Shown: positions 50,371-59,015, numbered from the stretch's first letter. The stretch: DNA of 64,000 nucleotides from Pelagibacteraceae bacterium AG-365-D07 (GCA_003280005.1 QCGH01000003.1:1-64000), one strand, 5' to 3'. Program-made: numbers and translations. The notes: generated by a model from the sequence alone, not told the origin.

Positions 50371-50400
50371 ATAATAAAAAGGGGGGCAAAAACCCCCCTT
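50371..50400 (-). terminator. GC-rich hairpin between dctP and dctQM
   Basis: Bases 50379-50400 form an 8-bp perfect stem (AAGGGGGG/CCCCCCTT) with a 6-base loop. On the minus strand it is followed by TTTTTATTAT. This is a textbook intrinsic terminator just after dctP. It probably lets the binding protein be made in excess while some transcripts read through to dctQM. It is the only clear terminator of this type in the window. Confidence 0.88.
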
Positions 50401-50427
50401 AATATAAATTTATAAACTAAGTATTAA

Positions 50428-51585
50428 TTAGATTTTAACCTTAGCTAGTGAACCAAACTCATTTTCATAAGCAAGTCTGTAGTTCGGCTGATTCATCAGC
50501 AAATACTTCATAACTCTTTTCGCATATGATTTTTGTGAGTCTACGATCTTTTTAAAGAATGGATCTTTTTTATTAAAGTCGCCGATCACTTTATCCCAAC
50601 CTTTTAGTTGTTCAGCTAGGATTTCATCTGAAGTTTGGTAAACGTTTACCTTATGCTCATTCATCAATTTAGATAAATCAGCTGAATATCTTACTAACGC
50701 TTTGAAGTAGTTATCAGAGTTAGCAGCATATGCAGCATTTTTCAAAATTGCTTGATGCGCTGGAGATAAGCTGTTTAGTTTTTTCTTGTTAATCGGAATC
50801 TCAAACATCTCTTGAGATTGGTGGAATGATCCTAAGTGATAATGCTTAGAAACATCCTGCATACCAAATTGAGAGTCTGAAGTTGGGTTGTTAAACTCAG
50901 CAGCTTCAATCAATCCAGTTTTCATTGCTGGTTGAATTTCACCACCTGGTAATTGTCTGACTACCATTCCCATTGCAGTAAGAACGTTTGTTGCAAGACC
51001 AACTGTTCTATACTTCATTCCTTTAACATCAGAAACTTTTGTTACGTTCTTTTTGAACCATCCAAAAGGCTGAGCTGGCATTGGCATGTGGAAATATCCA
51101 ACATAGTCATATCCAACTTTTGCTAAAGTTTCTTCGTATAGAGCTCTTCCTCCACCGTATTCCATCCATCCCATTACTTCTTGAGATGACATACCGTAAG
51201 AAGGTCCAGTTCCAAATAATGAAGCTGCAGCGTTTTTACCATACCAGTATGCAGTCACCCAGTGACCCATATCTAATACACCTGAACTTACAGCATCACC
51301 AATTTCTGATGTCTTAACAACAGCACCAACTGGTTGAAGGTCTATTTTTAAAGTTCCACCTGACATATCGCTAACCATTTTCGCATAGTCTCCTGCCATT
51401 TCGAAAAATATGTTAGCTCCACTTGGCCAAGCGGCTTGCATTTTAAGTGTTACATGTCCACTTCCTAATGCAAGGTTAGGCATAGCTACAGCTGCTGTTG
51501 CTGCTGCACCAGTTGCTGCTGCTGCCTTAAAGAACTTTCGTCTTGAAGAAATTTTCTTCAAAGACTTTTTATTTTCTTTAACCAT
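50428..51585 (-). CDS. dctP: TRAP transporter periplasmic binding protein (DctP family)
   Basis: Captures substrate in the periplasm. The 385 residues open with a twin-arginine-type signal (SSRRKFFKAAAATG, hydrophobic alanine-rich core, cleavage near LALGSG). The mature protein shows family landmarks GPSYGMSSQE, QLPGGEIQPAMKTGLIEAAEFNNPTSD near 220-245, and SFHQSQEMFEIPINK. By eye these resemble the TakP-like branch that binds 2-oxo or 2-hydroxy acids, sometimes annotated mannitol/chloroaromatic. The adjacent hydroxyacid enzymes fit that. An AGAGGAGAG ribosome-binding site precedes the ATG. Confidence 0.93.
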   Translation of the reverse strand: MVKENKKSLKKISSRRKFFKAAAATGAAATAAVAMPNLALGSGHVTLKMQAAWPSGANIFFEMAGDYAKMVSDMSGGTLKIDLQPVGAVVKTSEIGDAVSSGVLDMGHWVTAYWYGKNAAASLFGTGPSYGMSSQEVMGWMEYGGGRALYEETLAKVGYDYVGYFHMPMPAQPFGWFKKNVTKVSDVKGMKYRTVGLATNVLTAMGMVVRQLPGGEIQPAMKTGLIEAAEFNNPTSDSQFGMQDVSKHYHLGSFHQSQEMFEIPINKKKLNSLSPAHQAILKNAAYAANSDNYFKALVRYSADLSKLMNEHKVNVYQTSDEILAEQLKGWDKVIGDFNKKDPFFKKIVDSQKSYAKRVMKYLLMNQPNYRLAYENEFGSLAKVKI

Positions 51586-51605
51586 TTTCTCTCCTCTTTT
51601 TCTTA

Positions 51606-51636
51606 TTGAAGTTAATTAATTAACTGTTGAAGTTAA
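51606..51636. promoter_or_regulatory. Palindrome and direct repeats upstream of dctP
   Basis: TTGAAGTTAA occurs at 51606-51615 and again at 51627-51636, exactly 21 bases (two helical turns) apart. Between and overlapping them is the 14-base perfect palindrome GTTAATTAATTAAC (51611-51624). It lies 20-50 bases before the dctP start codon. An operator for a dimeric regulator is a reasonable guess, but AT-rich sequence produces such patterns by chance more often. Confidence 0.4.
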
Positions 51637-51735
51637 GCATAAAAAACCCAAATTGTCCTTAGAAAGATACTAATTAACATGGGCTAAATTTTCCCTTTCT
51701 TACTTTTTTTACAATTACAGATTGAAATTTTGGTT

Positions 51736-52689
51736 TTAGTTGACTTTGTTTTTACACTTTCCAGTTTTGAAAAACTCGTCAATGTTGTCTATTGCAAGAT
51801 TTGCCATTGCAGTTCTTGTTTCTTTTGTTGCACTGCCGAGATGCGGAAGAATAAAAGCACTTTTATGTTTTAAATATCCAGGATTTAAATTTGGCTCATT
51901 TTTGTAAACGTCTAAGCCAACTGCGTAAACTTTTCTACGATTTAATGCATCTATTAATGCTTCGTCCTCTACAATATCACCTCTTGCAACATTCGTAACA
52001 ACTGCTCCTTTAGGTAGAAATTCAATTGTATCTTTATTTATCATATCAACCGTTTCTTTTGAGGCTGGACAACAAATTGATAAAACATCTGAAACTGAGA
52101 GTAAGTCTCGCAAATTATCGTGATAGGTTGCACCTTGTTCCTTTTCTTCACTAAGTTTTGAACGATTGTGATAATGAATAATCATTCCTAAAGATTTTGC
52201 AATTTTTGCAATTTTTTGCCCAATTCTACCCATTCCAAGAATACCTAGTCTAGCGCCAGTTAATTGTTTTCCAATTAAATAATCTGCAGACCATTTCCAA
52301 TTACTTTCCTTAGCGCTCTCAATACCCTCGGACGCTCTTCTACACGCTCCCAGAATTAGTAATATTCCAATTTCTGCTGTCGCATCTGTAAGCACATCTG
52401 GTGTATTTGTAACAGCTATCCCTCTTTTCTTAGCAGCCTCTAAATCTATATTTCCAAACCCAACTGCAAAATTTGATAATATTTTTACACTCTCGGGTAA
52501 TTTATTGATTGTTTCAGCGTCCATTTTATCTGTCAAAGATGTCAAAATTCCATCACATCCCTGACTCATTTCAATTACTTTAGATTGAGAATATAATTCA
52601 TCGTTATCATTAAAGTTTACTTCAAAAATTTTTGAAGCTTTTTCTTCACAAGATTTTAGTAGCCTTCTAGTAATTAAAATTTTTTTCAT
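51736..52689 (-). CDS. D-2-hydroxyacid dehydrogenase (glyoxylate/hydroxypyruvate reductase-like)
   Basis: NAD(P)H-dependent reductase of 2-oxo acids, 317 residues. The Rossmann motif LGILGMGRIGQKIA is near 150, the active-site arginine lies in TNVARGDIVEDEAL near 237, the glutamate in DVYKNEPNL near 265 and the histidine in ILPHLGSAT near 283. All triad residues are present, unlike the paralogue in the nonulosonate cassette. It follows the GlcD-like gene by three bases. Glyoxylate or hydroxypyruvate as substrate is inferred from family and context. Confidence 0.87.
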   Translation of the reverse strand: MKKILITRRLLKSCEEKASKIFEVNFNDNDELYSQSKVIEMSQGCDGILTSLTDKMDAETINKLPESVKILSNFAVGFGNIDLEAAKKRGIAVTNTPDVLTDATAEIGILLILGACRRASEGIESAKESNWKWSADYLIGKQLTGARLGILGMGRIGQKIAKIAKSLGMIIHYHNRSKLSEEKEQGATYHDNLRDLLSVSDVLSICCPASKETVDMINKDTIEFLPKGAVVTNVARGDIVEDEALIDALNRRKVYAVGLDVYKNEPNLNPGYLKHKSAFILPHLGSATKETRTAMANLAIDNIDEFFKTGKCKNKVN

Positions 52690-52692
52690 AAT

Positions 52693-54066
52693 TTAGTTTA
52701 AATCAAATATTTTTCCAGGATTCATTATATTATTTGGGTCTAAAGTTCTTTTAATTGATTTCATTACTGGAATATTGTCAGGATGCTCCTCTAATAAATA
52801 TTCTTTTTTATGAAGTCCTACTCCATGTTCGCCAGTAATGGTTCCCTTTAACTCTAATGCTTTTTTAATTAACGTATCATTAAATGCTCTAATTTGTTTA
52901 TACATTTCTTTTTTTTCTGGATCAAAAGGCAATATAACATGAAAGTTCCCATCTCCTAAATGACCTACCATTGGAGCTCTAACTCCAAATTTTTTTGCTT
53001 GTTCCTCTGCAAATTTTACACATTCTGTTATTTTTGATATTGGAACACAAACATCTGTTGAATAAACTCTGCCATTATTTATAAGTGCTTTCACAGAATA
53101 ATATACATCCCATCTTGCTCTCCAAAGTTTATTTCTCTCTTCTAAATCCTTAGCCCATTTAAAAGAGCTGCCATTATTTTCTTTTGATATTTCATCGACA
53201 ATTTTTATATTTTCATTATTAGAATTTTCAGATCCGTGAAATTCAAAAAATAAAGTTGGGACAGCTTTTATGTCTTTTAATTTTGAATAATTAATACTAA
53301 TTCCCATCTGATCTTTATTTAGCATTTCAATTCTTGCAATCGGAACACCGTATTGAATAACCTGTTGAGCAGTTTGAACCGCATCTTCTAGTGTAGGAAA
53401 ATGACAAACAGCACTCATTATACTTTCTGGTATAGGAGATAATCTTAAATGAACTTCTGTTATTATACCAAGCGTACCTTCTGAGCCGATAAATAAATTT
53501 GTTAAGTTATAACCTGCCGAAGTTTTTTTAGTTCTGCCACCTGTATTTATAATATCGCCATTGGGCAAAACTACTGTTAGTCCAGATATGACAGTTTTCA
53601 TAGTCCCATATTTTACAGCCATCGTCCCTGATGCTGAGGTTGAAGCCATACCACCTATTGCTGCATTAGCCCCTGGATCAATTGGAAAAAAAACTCCATC
53701 CTCTCTTAAGTAATCATTCAATTGTTCTTTGGTAACACAGGCTTGAACTCTACAATCAAAGTCTTCGACATTTACGCTTAAAATTTTATTCATTTTTTCT
53801 AGACAAATAGTTATACCTTTTTCATTTCCTACCACGTTGCCCTCTAAAGATGTGCCAGTTCCAAAAGGTACAACTGGTATCTTATGTTCATTACATAATC
53901 TAAGTATTTTTGAAACTTCTTCGTTTGTCTCTGGAAAAACAACTGCTTTTGATAAAATTGGATCATAAGTATCTTCACCCCTCGCATAATTACCTCGGGT
54001 AGACTCAGATGTTGAATATCTATTATTTAATAAATTTTTAAGTTCTAACTCAACTTGTTCATTCAT
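52693..54066 (-). CDS. FAD-linked glycolate/D-lactate dehydrogenase (GlcD family)
   Basis: Flavoprotein oxidising a D-2-hydroxyacid such as D-lactate or glycolate. The 457 residues hold the PCMH-type FAD-binding domain (VPFGTGTSLEGN near 65, GGMASTSASGTMAVKYGTM near 140, IGSEGTLGIITEVHLRL near 195). The C-terminal FAD-oxidase domain shows MVGHLGDGNFHVILPFD near 370 and TGEHGVGLHKKEYL near 417. No GlcE or GlcF partners are adjacent, which favours a single-subunit D-lactate-type enzyme. It lies between the aminotransferase and the hydroxyacid dehydrogenase. Confidence 0.88.
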   Translation of the reverse strand: MNEQVELELKNLLNNRYSTSESTRGNYARGEDTYDPILSKAVVFPETNEEVSKILRLCNEHKIPVVPFGTGTSLEGNVVGNEKGITICLEKMNKILSVNVEDFDCRVQACVTKEQLNDYLREDGVFFPIDPGANAAIGGMASTSASGTMAVKYGTMKTVISGLTVVLPNGDIINTGGRTKKTSAGYNLTNLFIGSEGTLGIITEVHLRLSPIPESIMSAVCHFPTLEDAVQTAQQVIQYGVPIARIEMLNKDQMGISINYSKLKDIKAVPTLFFEFHGSENSNNENIKIVDEISKENNGSSFKWAKDLEERNKLWRARWDVYYSVKALINNGRVYSTDVCVPISKITECVKFAEEQAKKFGVRAPMVGHLGDGNFHVILPFDPEKKEMYKQIRAFNDTLIKKALELKGTITGEHGVGLHKKEYLLEEHPDNIPVMKSIKRTLDPNNIMNPGKIFDLN

Positions 54067-54109
54067 GAATTTATATTACTAAAAATTATATTAAAAAAAT
54101 ATAAAATTT

Positions 54110-55273
54110 TTATCCTAGCATTTTTTTTATATTTTCGAGAGCTTGGGAAATGTTATCCCTAGATGCTGCAAAACTAAATCTAACATAATCATTGCAGCTC
54201 TTTCCAAAAGCAGTTCCGGGCACTATAGCAACACCAGCCTCGTGCATAGCTTTTTTACAAAATTCAGAACCATTCATTCCTGTTCCAATTACTTTAGGAA
54301 AAGCGTAAAAGGCTCCTCCTGGTAAACTACATTCAACGCCGGGCAAACTATTTAATCCCTCATGAATTAGTTTTCTTCTCGCTGTGAATTTTTCCATCAT
54401 CTCATGAATAGAATCGTCTGGACCGTCAAGGGCTGCAATACCAGCAAACTGTGCGGCCGCGTTAACGCAAGAAACACTGTTAATTAATAATTTATTTACA
54501 TGTTCAACTAAATGCTCCGGCCAAAAACTCCAACCTAATCTCCATCCAGTCATTGAATAAGCTTTACTCCAACCTTCGAGCACTATCAATCTATCTCTTA
54601 ACTCCGGATAATTAAAGAAAGTTGGCATTTCCTTTCCATCAAAAATCTGTCGACTATAAATTTCATCACTTAAAATTGTTACGTGAGGGTGTTTTTTTAA
54701 TCCCTCTGCAAGTTTATCGATCTCAGTTCTATCGACAAAACTTCCTGTTGGATTATTAGGATTAATTAAAATTAATAATCTAGTTTTATCAGTTATTAAA
54801 GATAGAATTTTGTCAGCACTAAATTTTAAATCTTTGTCTTCAGTTAAATCGTAAGGTACTGAGGTAGATCCTGTATAATTAATCATAGACTCATAAATAG
54901 GGAATGCTGGTGTTGGGTGAATTATTTCAGCTCCTGGCTCACCGAAACATTGGATAGCATAACTCATAGTCGGCTTTCCGCCTGGCATTATTAATATTCT
55001 CTCAAAATTAACATCGGCGTTATATCGTTTTTTAATCCATCTAGTCACAGCTTGTCTGCATTCAGGAATTCCATTTGACATAACATATCCATGGTGCCCG
55101 TCATCCAAAGCTTTTTTTGCTGCTTCGACTACATGTTTAGGTGTTTTGAAATCTGGTTGTCCAAGACCTAAATGGATCATTGGTTTGCCTTGTGCCTCTA
55201 GTTTCTTAGCTTCCGCCAAAACACTAAAAGCAGTTTCTGTTCCTAATCTTTCTAAACTTTTTGCTAATTTCAT
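54110..55273 (-). CDS. Class I/II PLP aminotransferase (AspC-like)
   Basis: Transfers amino groups between amino acids and 2-oxo acids. The 387 residues show MIHLGLGQPDFKTPKHV near 33, NPNNPTGSF near 168, LSDEIYSRQIFDG near 202, the PLP lysine in GWSKAYSMTGWRLGW near 234, and the substrate-binding arginine in YVRFSFAASRDN near the end. It lies between the FMN oxidases and the GlcD-like gene, so glyoxylate or pyruvate formed there may be its acceptor. Aspartate, alanine or another donor cannot be decided by eye. Confidence 0.87.
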   Translation of the reverse strand: MKLAKSLERLGTETAFSVLAEAKKLEAQGKPMIHLGLGQPDFKTPKHVVEAAKKALDDGHHGYVMSNGIPECRQAVTRWIKKRYNADVNFERILIMPGGKPTMSYAIQCFGEPGAEIIHPTPAFPIYESMINYTGSTSVPYDLTEDKDLKFSADKILSLITDKTRLLILINPNNPTGSFVDRTEIDKLAEGLKKHPHVTILSDEIYSRQIFDGKEMPTFFNYPELRDRLIVLEGWSKAYSMTGWRLGWSFWPEHLVEHVNKLLINSVSCVNAAAQFAGIAALDGPDDSIHEMMEKFTARRKLIHEGLNSLPGVECSLPGGAFYAFPKVIGTGMNGSEFCKKAMHEAGVAIVPGTAFGKSCNDYVRFSFAASRDNISQALENIKKMLG

Positions 55274-55286
55274 TTTTTTCTCCAGT

Positions 55287-56438
55287 TTAATTTCTATAAA
55301 TTATTTTTGAGCTATCTAACTCATTTAAATTTTTACATCCCATCAATACCATATTTCTATAGATTTCATCATGCATTATTTTCAATAGATGTTCAACGCC
55401 TTGCTGACCACCTGCGCTCAAAGAGAACAGAAACATTTTTCCAAAACTACATGCCTTAGCTCCAGCTGCTAAAGCTTTAAGTACATGGGTTCCTCTCCTA
55501 ATACCTCCATCTAAAATAATCTCTAGTTTATCGCCAACTGCGTCAGAAATTGCTTTAACCTGATCAAATGGGGATCTGGAACCATCTAATTGTCTACCAC
55601 CATGGTTTGAAATCATAATTGCGGTACATCCTATATCTATAGCTCTTTTAGCATCTTCAACAGACATTACTCCTTTTAAAGCAAATGGACCTCCCCATTT
55701 TTTTACGCAATATTCTGCGTCTTTCCAGTTCATTGATGGATCGTACTGTTCGTTAATGTATTCAATTACTGATTTAGCGATATTAGTACCTTTATCAGTT
55801 TTTTTAACAACGTTAGATAGTTCAAATTTTTTATTAGTTAGATAATTAAATACCCATTTAGGCTTAATTGCAAAATTAAATAAACTATTTAAAGTTAATT
55901 TAGGAGGAGTAGTAAACCCAGTTCTATGATCTTTTTCTCTGTTTCCCGCTACTAAAGTATCAACTGTCAAACACATTCCATCAAAGTTTGTTCTTTTACA
56001 TCTTTCTATTAAATCATCGGTTATGGATTTATCTTTATGAACATAAAGTTGAAAAAGTTTAGGACCACTTGAAATATTTGCTATTTCCTCAATTGAATTA
56101 TTTGCCATTGTAGACATGCTGTAAAATGTTCCAAATTTTGCTGCTGCTTTGGCAGATGCCTTATCACCATCTGGATGGTATAATCTCTGCATTGCAGTTG
56201 GAGATAAAAAAATTGGTATATCAATTTTTCTTCCAAATACTGTTGTGGATAAATCAGGTTTACCTACACTCGCAAGGATATTTGGAACTAAATCACATTC
56301 ATCAAATGCACTTGTATTTCTTTTTAAAGTTACCTCGTCATCTGATCCACCATCAATGTAATGAAATATTGGGGATGGGAGTTTTTTTTTAGCTAAATTT
56401 CTAAAGTCCTCAAAGTTATAACAATTCTTTAGACTCAT
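55287..56438 (-). CDS. lldD: FMN-dependent L-2-hydroxyacid oxidase/dehydrogenase, copy 1
   Basis: Oxidises an L-2-hydroxyacid (L-lactate or glycolate type) to the 2-oxo acid using FMN in a TIM barrel. The 383 residues carry KLPSPIFHYIDGGSDDE near 15-31, SPTAMQRLYHPDGD, the active-site histidine and arginine in SNHGGRQLDGSRSPFDQ near 278-294, and LDGGIRRGTHVLKALAAGAKA near 312. It follows a near-identical-length paralogue with no gap. The symbol marks the family; substrate is not certain. Confidence 0.88.
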   Translation of the reverse strand: MSLKNCYNFEDFRNLAKKKLPSPIFHYIDGGSDDEVTLKRNTSAFDECDLVPNILASVGKPDLSTTVFGRKIDIPIFLSPTAMQRLYHPDGDKASAKAAAKFGTFYSMSTMANNSIEEIANISSGPKLFQLYVHKDKSITDDLIERCKRTNFDGMCLTVDTLVAGNREKDHRTGFTTPPKLTLNSLFNFAIKPKWVFNYLTNKKFELSNVVKKTDKGTNIAKSVIEYINEQYDPSMNWKDAEYCVKKWGGPFALKGVMSVEDAKRAIDIGCTAIMISNHGGRQLDGSRSPFDQVKAISDAVGDKLEIILDGGIRRGTHVLKALAAGAKACSFGKMFLFSLSAGGQQGVEHLLKIMHDEIYRNMVLMGCKNLNELDSSKIIYRN

Positions 56439-57590
56439 TTATGATCTAAATCTCAAGTTACTTCTGTTTAGATCTTTAATTTTTTTACATCCCATAAGCT
56501 TCATATCTCTTGTTAACTCTGTTTTATATTGTCCCAAAGCCCTTTCAACACCAGCTTGTCCAGCTGCCGCTAATGCATAAAGATATAGCCTGCCACCAGC
56601 ACACGCCTTTGCACCAAGTGACAAAGCTTTAAGCATGTGTGTTCCTCTTTGAAAACCTCCTTCACAAATAACATCTAATTTATCTCCAACTGCATCAACA
56701 ATTTCTGCGAGTTGATCAAATGGAGATCTGGAGCCATCAAGTTGCCTACCTCCATGATTTGAAACCATTATCCCTGTGCAGCCAATATCTACAGCTCTTT
56801 TAGCATCTTCAACGCTCATCACACCTTTCAAAGCGAAATGACCACCCCATTGGGAACATAATTTTTCAGCATCATTCCAATTCATAGATTGATCCAACAT
56901 TGTAGAAAAATAATTACCTATTGATGTATTGGTACTAGTGCCCTCTTTTACATAATCTTGAAGATGAGGTAGTTCAAACTTTCCCTTTGTTAAATAGTTT
57001 ATTCCCCACATTGGTTTAGTTGCAAAGCTGAAGAGGCTAGATAATGTTAGTTTTGGTGGGGAGGTAAAGCCAGTTCTTAAATCTCTTTCACGATTTCCTC
57101 CAGTTATTGTATCAACTGTTAAAGCCATTACATCAAATTTGGCAGCTTTTGCTCTTTCTAAGCAAGAGTCATTTAAACCTCTATCTTTATGAAAATAGAA
57201 TTGAAACATTTTTGGTGTATCAATCATTGAAGATATTTCTTCAACACTCACTGTAGCTAGAGCTGAAACTCCAAACATAGTATTAAATTTTTGAGCAGCC
57301 TTACCTACTGCTCTTTCTCCATCGTAGTGAAAAAGTCTTTGTAAAGCTGTGGGTGAACAATAAAAAGGTAAATCAATTTTTTTTCCAAAGATTGTTGTAG
57401 ATAAATCTATTTCTTCTACTCCTCTTAAAACATTTGGCACCAAATCTACATCATTGAAAGCGCTAGTATTTCTACCATATGTGATTTCGTCATCTGCAGC
57501 CCCATCAATATAATGAAAAATTGGAGAAGGTAATTTTTTCTTTGCTAGTTTTCTAAAATCATTAAAATTGTGACAATCTTTTAATCTCAT
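56439..57590 (-). CDS. lldD: FMN-dependent L-2-hydroxyacid oxidase/dehydrogenase, copy 2
   Basis: Tandem paralogue of the preceding entry, also 383 residues and aligned end to end. KLPSPIFHYIDGAADDE near the start, MFQFYFHKDRG, SNHGGRQLDGSRSPFDQ with the catalytic His and Arg, and CEGGFQRGTHMLKALSLGAKA are present. The substrate-loop region (about 200-245) differs most from copy 1, so the two may have different substrates. It is first of the hydroxyacid module, 15 bases after the PagL-like gene. Confidence 0.88.
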   Translation of the reverse strand: MRLKDCHNFNDFRKLAKKKLPSPIFHYIDGAADDEITYGRNTSAFNDVDLVPNVLRGVEEIDLSTTIFGKKIDLPFYCSPTALQRLFHYDGERAVGKAAQKFNTMFGVSALATVSVEEISSMIDTPKMFQFYFHKDRGLNDSCLERAKAAKFDVMALTVDTITGGNRERDLRTGFTSPPKLTLSSLFSFATKPMWGINYLTKGKFELPHLQDYVKEGTSTNTSIGNYFSTMLDQSMNWNDAEKLCSQWGGHFALKGVMSVEDAKRAVDIGCTGIMVSNHGGRQLDGSRSPFDQLAEIVDAVGDKLDVICEGGFQRGTHMLKALSLGAKACAGGRLYLYALAAAGQAGVERALGQYKTELTRDMKLMGCKKIKDLNRSNLRFRS

Positions 57591-57605
57591 AAAATAAATC
57601 TTATT

Positions 57606-58127
57606 TTAGAACCGTTTTAGAAAATTAAACATGTAACTATTGGCCCCAGGATTTTTATCACCTAAACTGGCATTTGAGATGTGATTGTAAGAAAAACCTA
57701 ATTCACTATTAGAAAAGATATCCAAAGAAAGTTGAACTTCACTTTTAAATTCTAAAATATGGCCAAGATCTTTTCCATTTCCTTCTCCGTATAATCCCGG
57801 AGTAAAACTTGGAATAATATTTAACTTACCTATTTTATATTGTGCTTGAACACCTGTATAAGCATAAGTTGCGTTATCAGCTGTCATCATAAATCCTGTC
57901 ACAGGAGATAGTGTACCTAAAAAACTTTCTCTTGTTAAATTTTCATTCTGATGTTGGATGCCAAACAAAGATGCTCTTTTCCCATCATCACTAAAATCAA
58001 AAGTCCCTGAGTAAAAATTCCACTCATGATCTTTTTCAATGATATTTTTATCATCACTAGATACATTTTGAATGATTAGGAAAATTAGAATTGGACAAAT
58101 ATTTAATAATTTAATTATACTTTTCAT
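57606..58127 (-). CDS. PagL-like lipid A deacylase family outer-membrane protein
   Basis: The 173 residues have a signal peptide (about 1-24) and a short beta-barrel with the acyloxyacyl hydrolase/PagL C-terminal signature FSYNHISNASLGDKNPG near 145-161, ending in the outer-membrane-type terminal phenylalanine (FLKRF). The His and Ser of the PagL active site are present. The position of the third residue (Glu140 in P. aeruginosa PagL) aligns with asparagine. It overlaps ccmH by 17 bases. Lipid A 3-O-deacylation is inferred from family only. Confidence 0.72.
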   Translation of the reverse strand: MKSIIKLLNICPILIFLIIQNVSSDDKNIIEKDHEWNFYSGTFDFSDDGKRASLFGIQHQNENLTRESFLGTLSPVTGFMMTADNATYAYTGVQAQYKIGKLNIIPSFTPGLYGEGNGKDLGHILEFKSEVQLSLDIFSNSELGFSYNHISNASLGDKNPGANSYMFNFLKRF

Positions 58128-58503
58128 TTTTAACTCTATTTATAAGTAATTTTCTTTTAATTAAAAGACCTCCAAAAATAAACAAAAATAAAGGTAATAA
58201 CCATAGTAATAAAGTATATTTATTAATTTCAGGTTCGTAAACGATCCATTCACCATATTTCGATTTAAGAAAATTGTAAATGTCTTCTTCAGAATTACCC
58301 GAAGCTAATTTTTGAGAAATTAATGTCTTTAAGCTTAAAGCAAATTCTGAATTAGAATCATAAACTGATTGTCCTTGGCAAATTAAACATCTTAGATTTT
58401 TGGCAATTTCATCAACTTGAGGGTTTTGAGCATTAACATTATAAGAAAATAATAAATTCAAGAAAAATAAAAAATAAAACAATTTTAATAGTTTTTTAGT
58501 CAT
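58111..58503 (-). CDS. ccmH: Cytochrome c maturation protein CcmH (CcmL)
   Basis: Membrane-anchored thiol protein that reduces apocytochrome c for haem ligation. The 130 residues have a signal peptide, the redox motif NLRCLICQGQSVYDS near 36-50, the helical region to KSKYGEWIVYEP, and a C-terminal membrane helix (about 98-118). No TPR-bearing CcmI follows. It overlaps ccmG by four bases and the PagL-like gene by 17. Confidence 0.94.
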   Translation of the reverse strand: MTKKLLKLFYFLFFLNLLFSYNVNAQNPQVDEIAKNLRCLICQGQSVYDSNSEFALSLKTLISQKLASGNSEEDIYNFLKSKYGEWIVYEPEINKYTLLLWLLPLFLFIFGGLLIKRKLLINRVKNEKYN

Positions 58504-59015
58504 TTTATAAATTTTTTAATTTCAATTTCATTTTCCAAATTTATAGGTCCAATATATTTTTTTAAAATACTTAAGTCCCTACCAATTATAAATGTTTCTG
58601 GAACACCATATGCCCCTAAAAAAATAGACTTTGTACCATTTGAATCTATCAAAATTGTATCATATGGATTGCCAAGTTCGTCTAAAAATTTTTGTGCATT
58701 ATCCTTTTTATCTTTATAATTTAGACCTATCATTTTTATATTAGCAATTTCTGAAATATTCTTTATATGTTTATGTTCTTGTCTACAAGGTATGCACCAA
58801 GATGACCAAATATTAATTATAATGAATTTTTCATTACCAAATAATTGTTTTAATTTTAAATCATTACCTGAATGAAATTCTTTGATCGAAATATTTTCTA
58901 TTATATTTATTTTTTTTGGAATATAATTTTTATTTTCAAATAAACTCTTTAAAAAAATTATTAAAGTGAATATGATTATTAATAAAATAAATATGAATGA
59001 AAATTTAACTTTCAT
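58500..59015 (-). CDS. ccmG: Thiol:disulfide interchange protein CcmG (DsbE)
   Basis: Periplasmic thioredoxin-like protein that keeps apocytochrome c cysteines reduced. The 171 residues start with a membrane anchor (about 5-24) and carry NIWSSWCIPCRQEH near 71-84 with the WCxxC active site, and GAYGVPETFIIG with the cis-proline near 140. It lies between ccmF and ccmH with four-base overlaps at both ends. Confidence 0.94.
   Translation of the reverse strand: MKVKFSFIFILLIIIFTLIIFLKSLFENKNYIPKKINIIENISIKEFHSGNDLKLKQLFGNEKFIIINIWSSWCIPCRQEHKHIKNISEIANIKMIGLNYKDKKDNAQKFLDELGNPYDTILIDSNGTKSIFLGAYGVPETFIIGRDLSILKKYIGPINLENEIEIKKFIK

Noticed and set aside
55287-57590. One gene split by a frameshift
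   Set aside because: Both copies are full length with their own start, stop and complete active site, so this is a tandem duplication.
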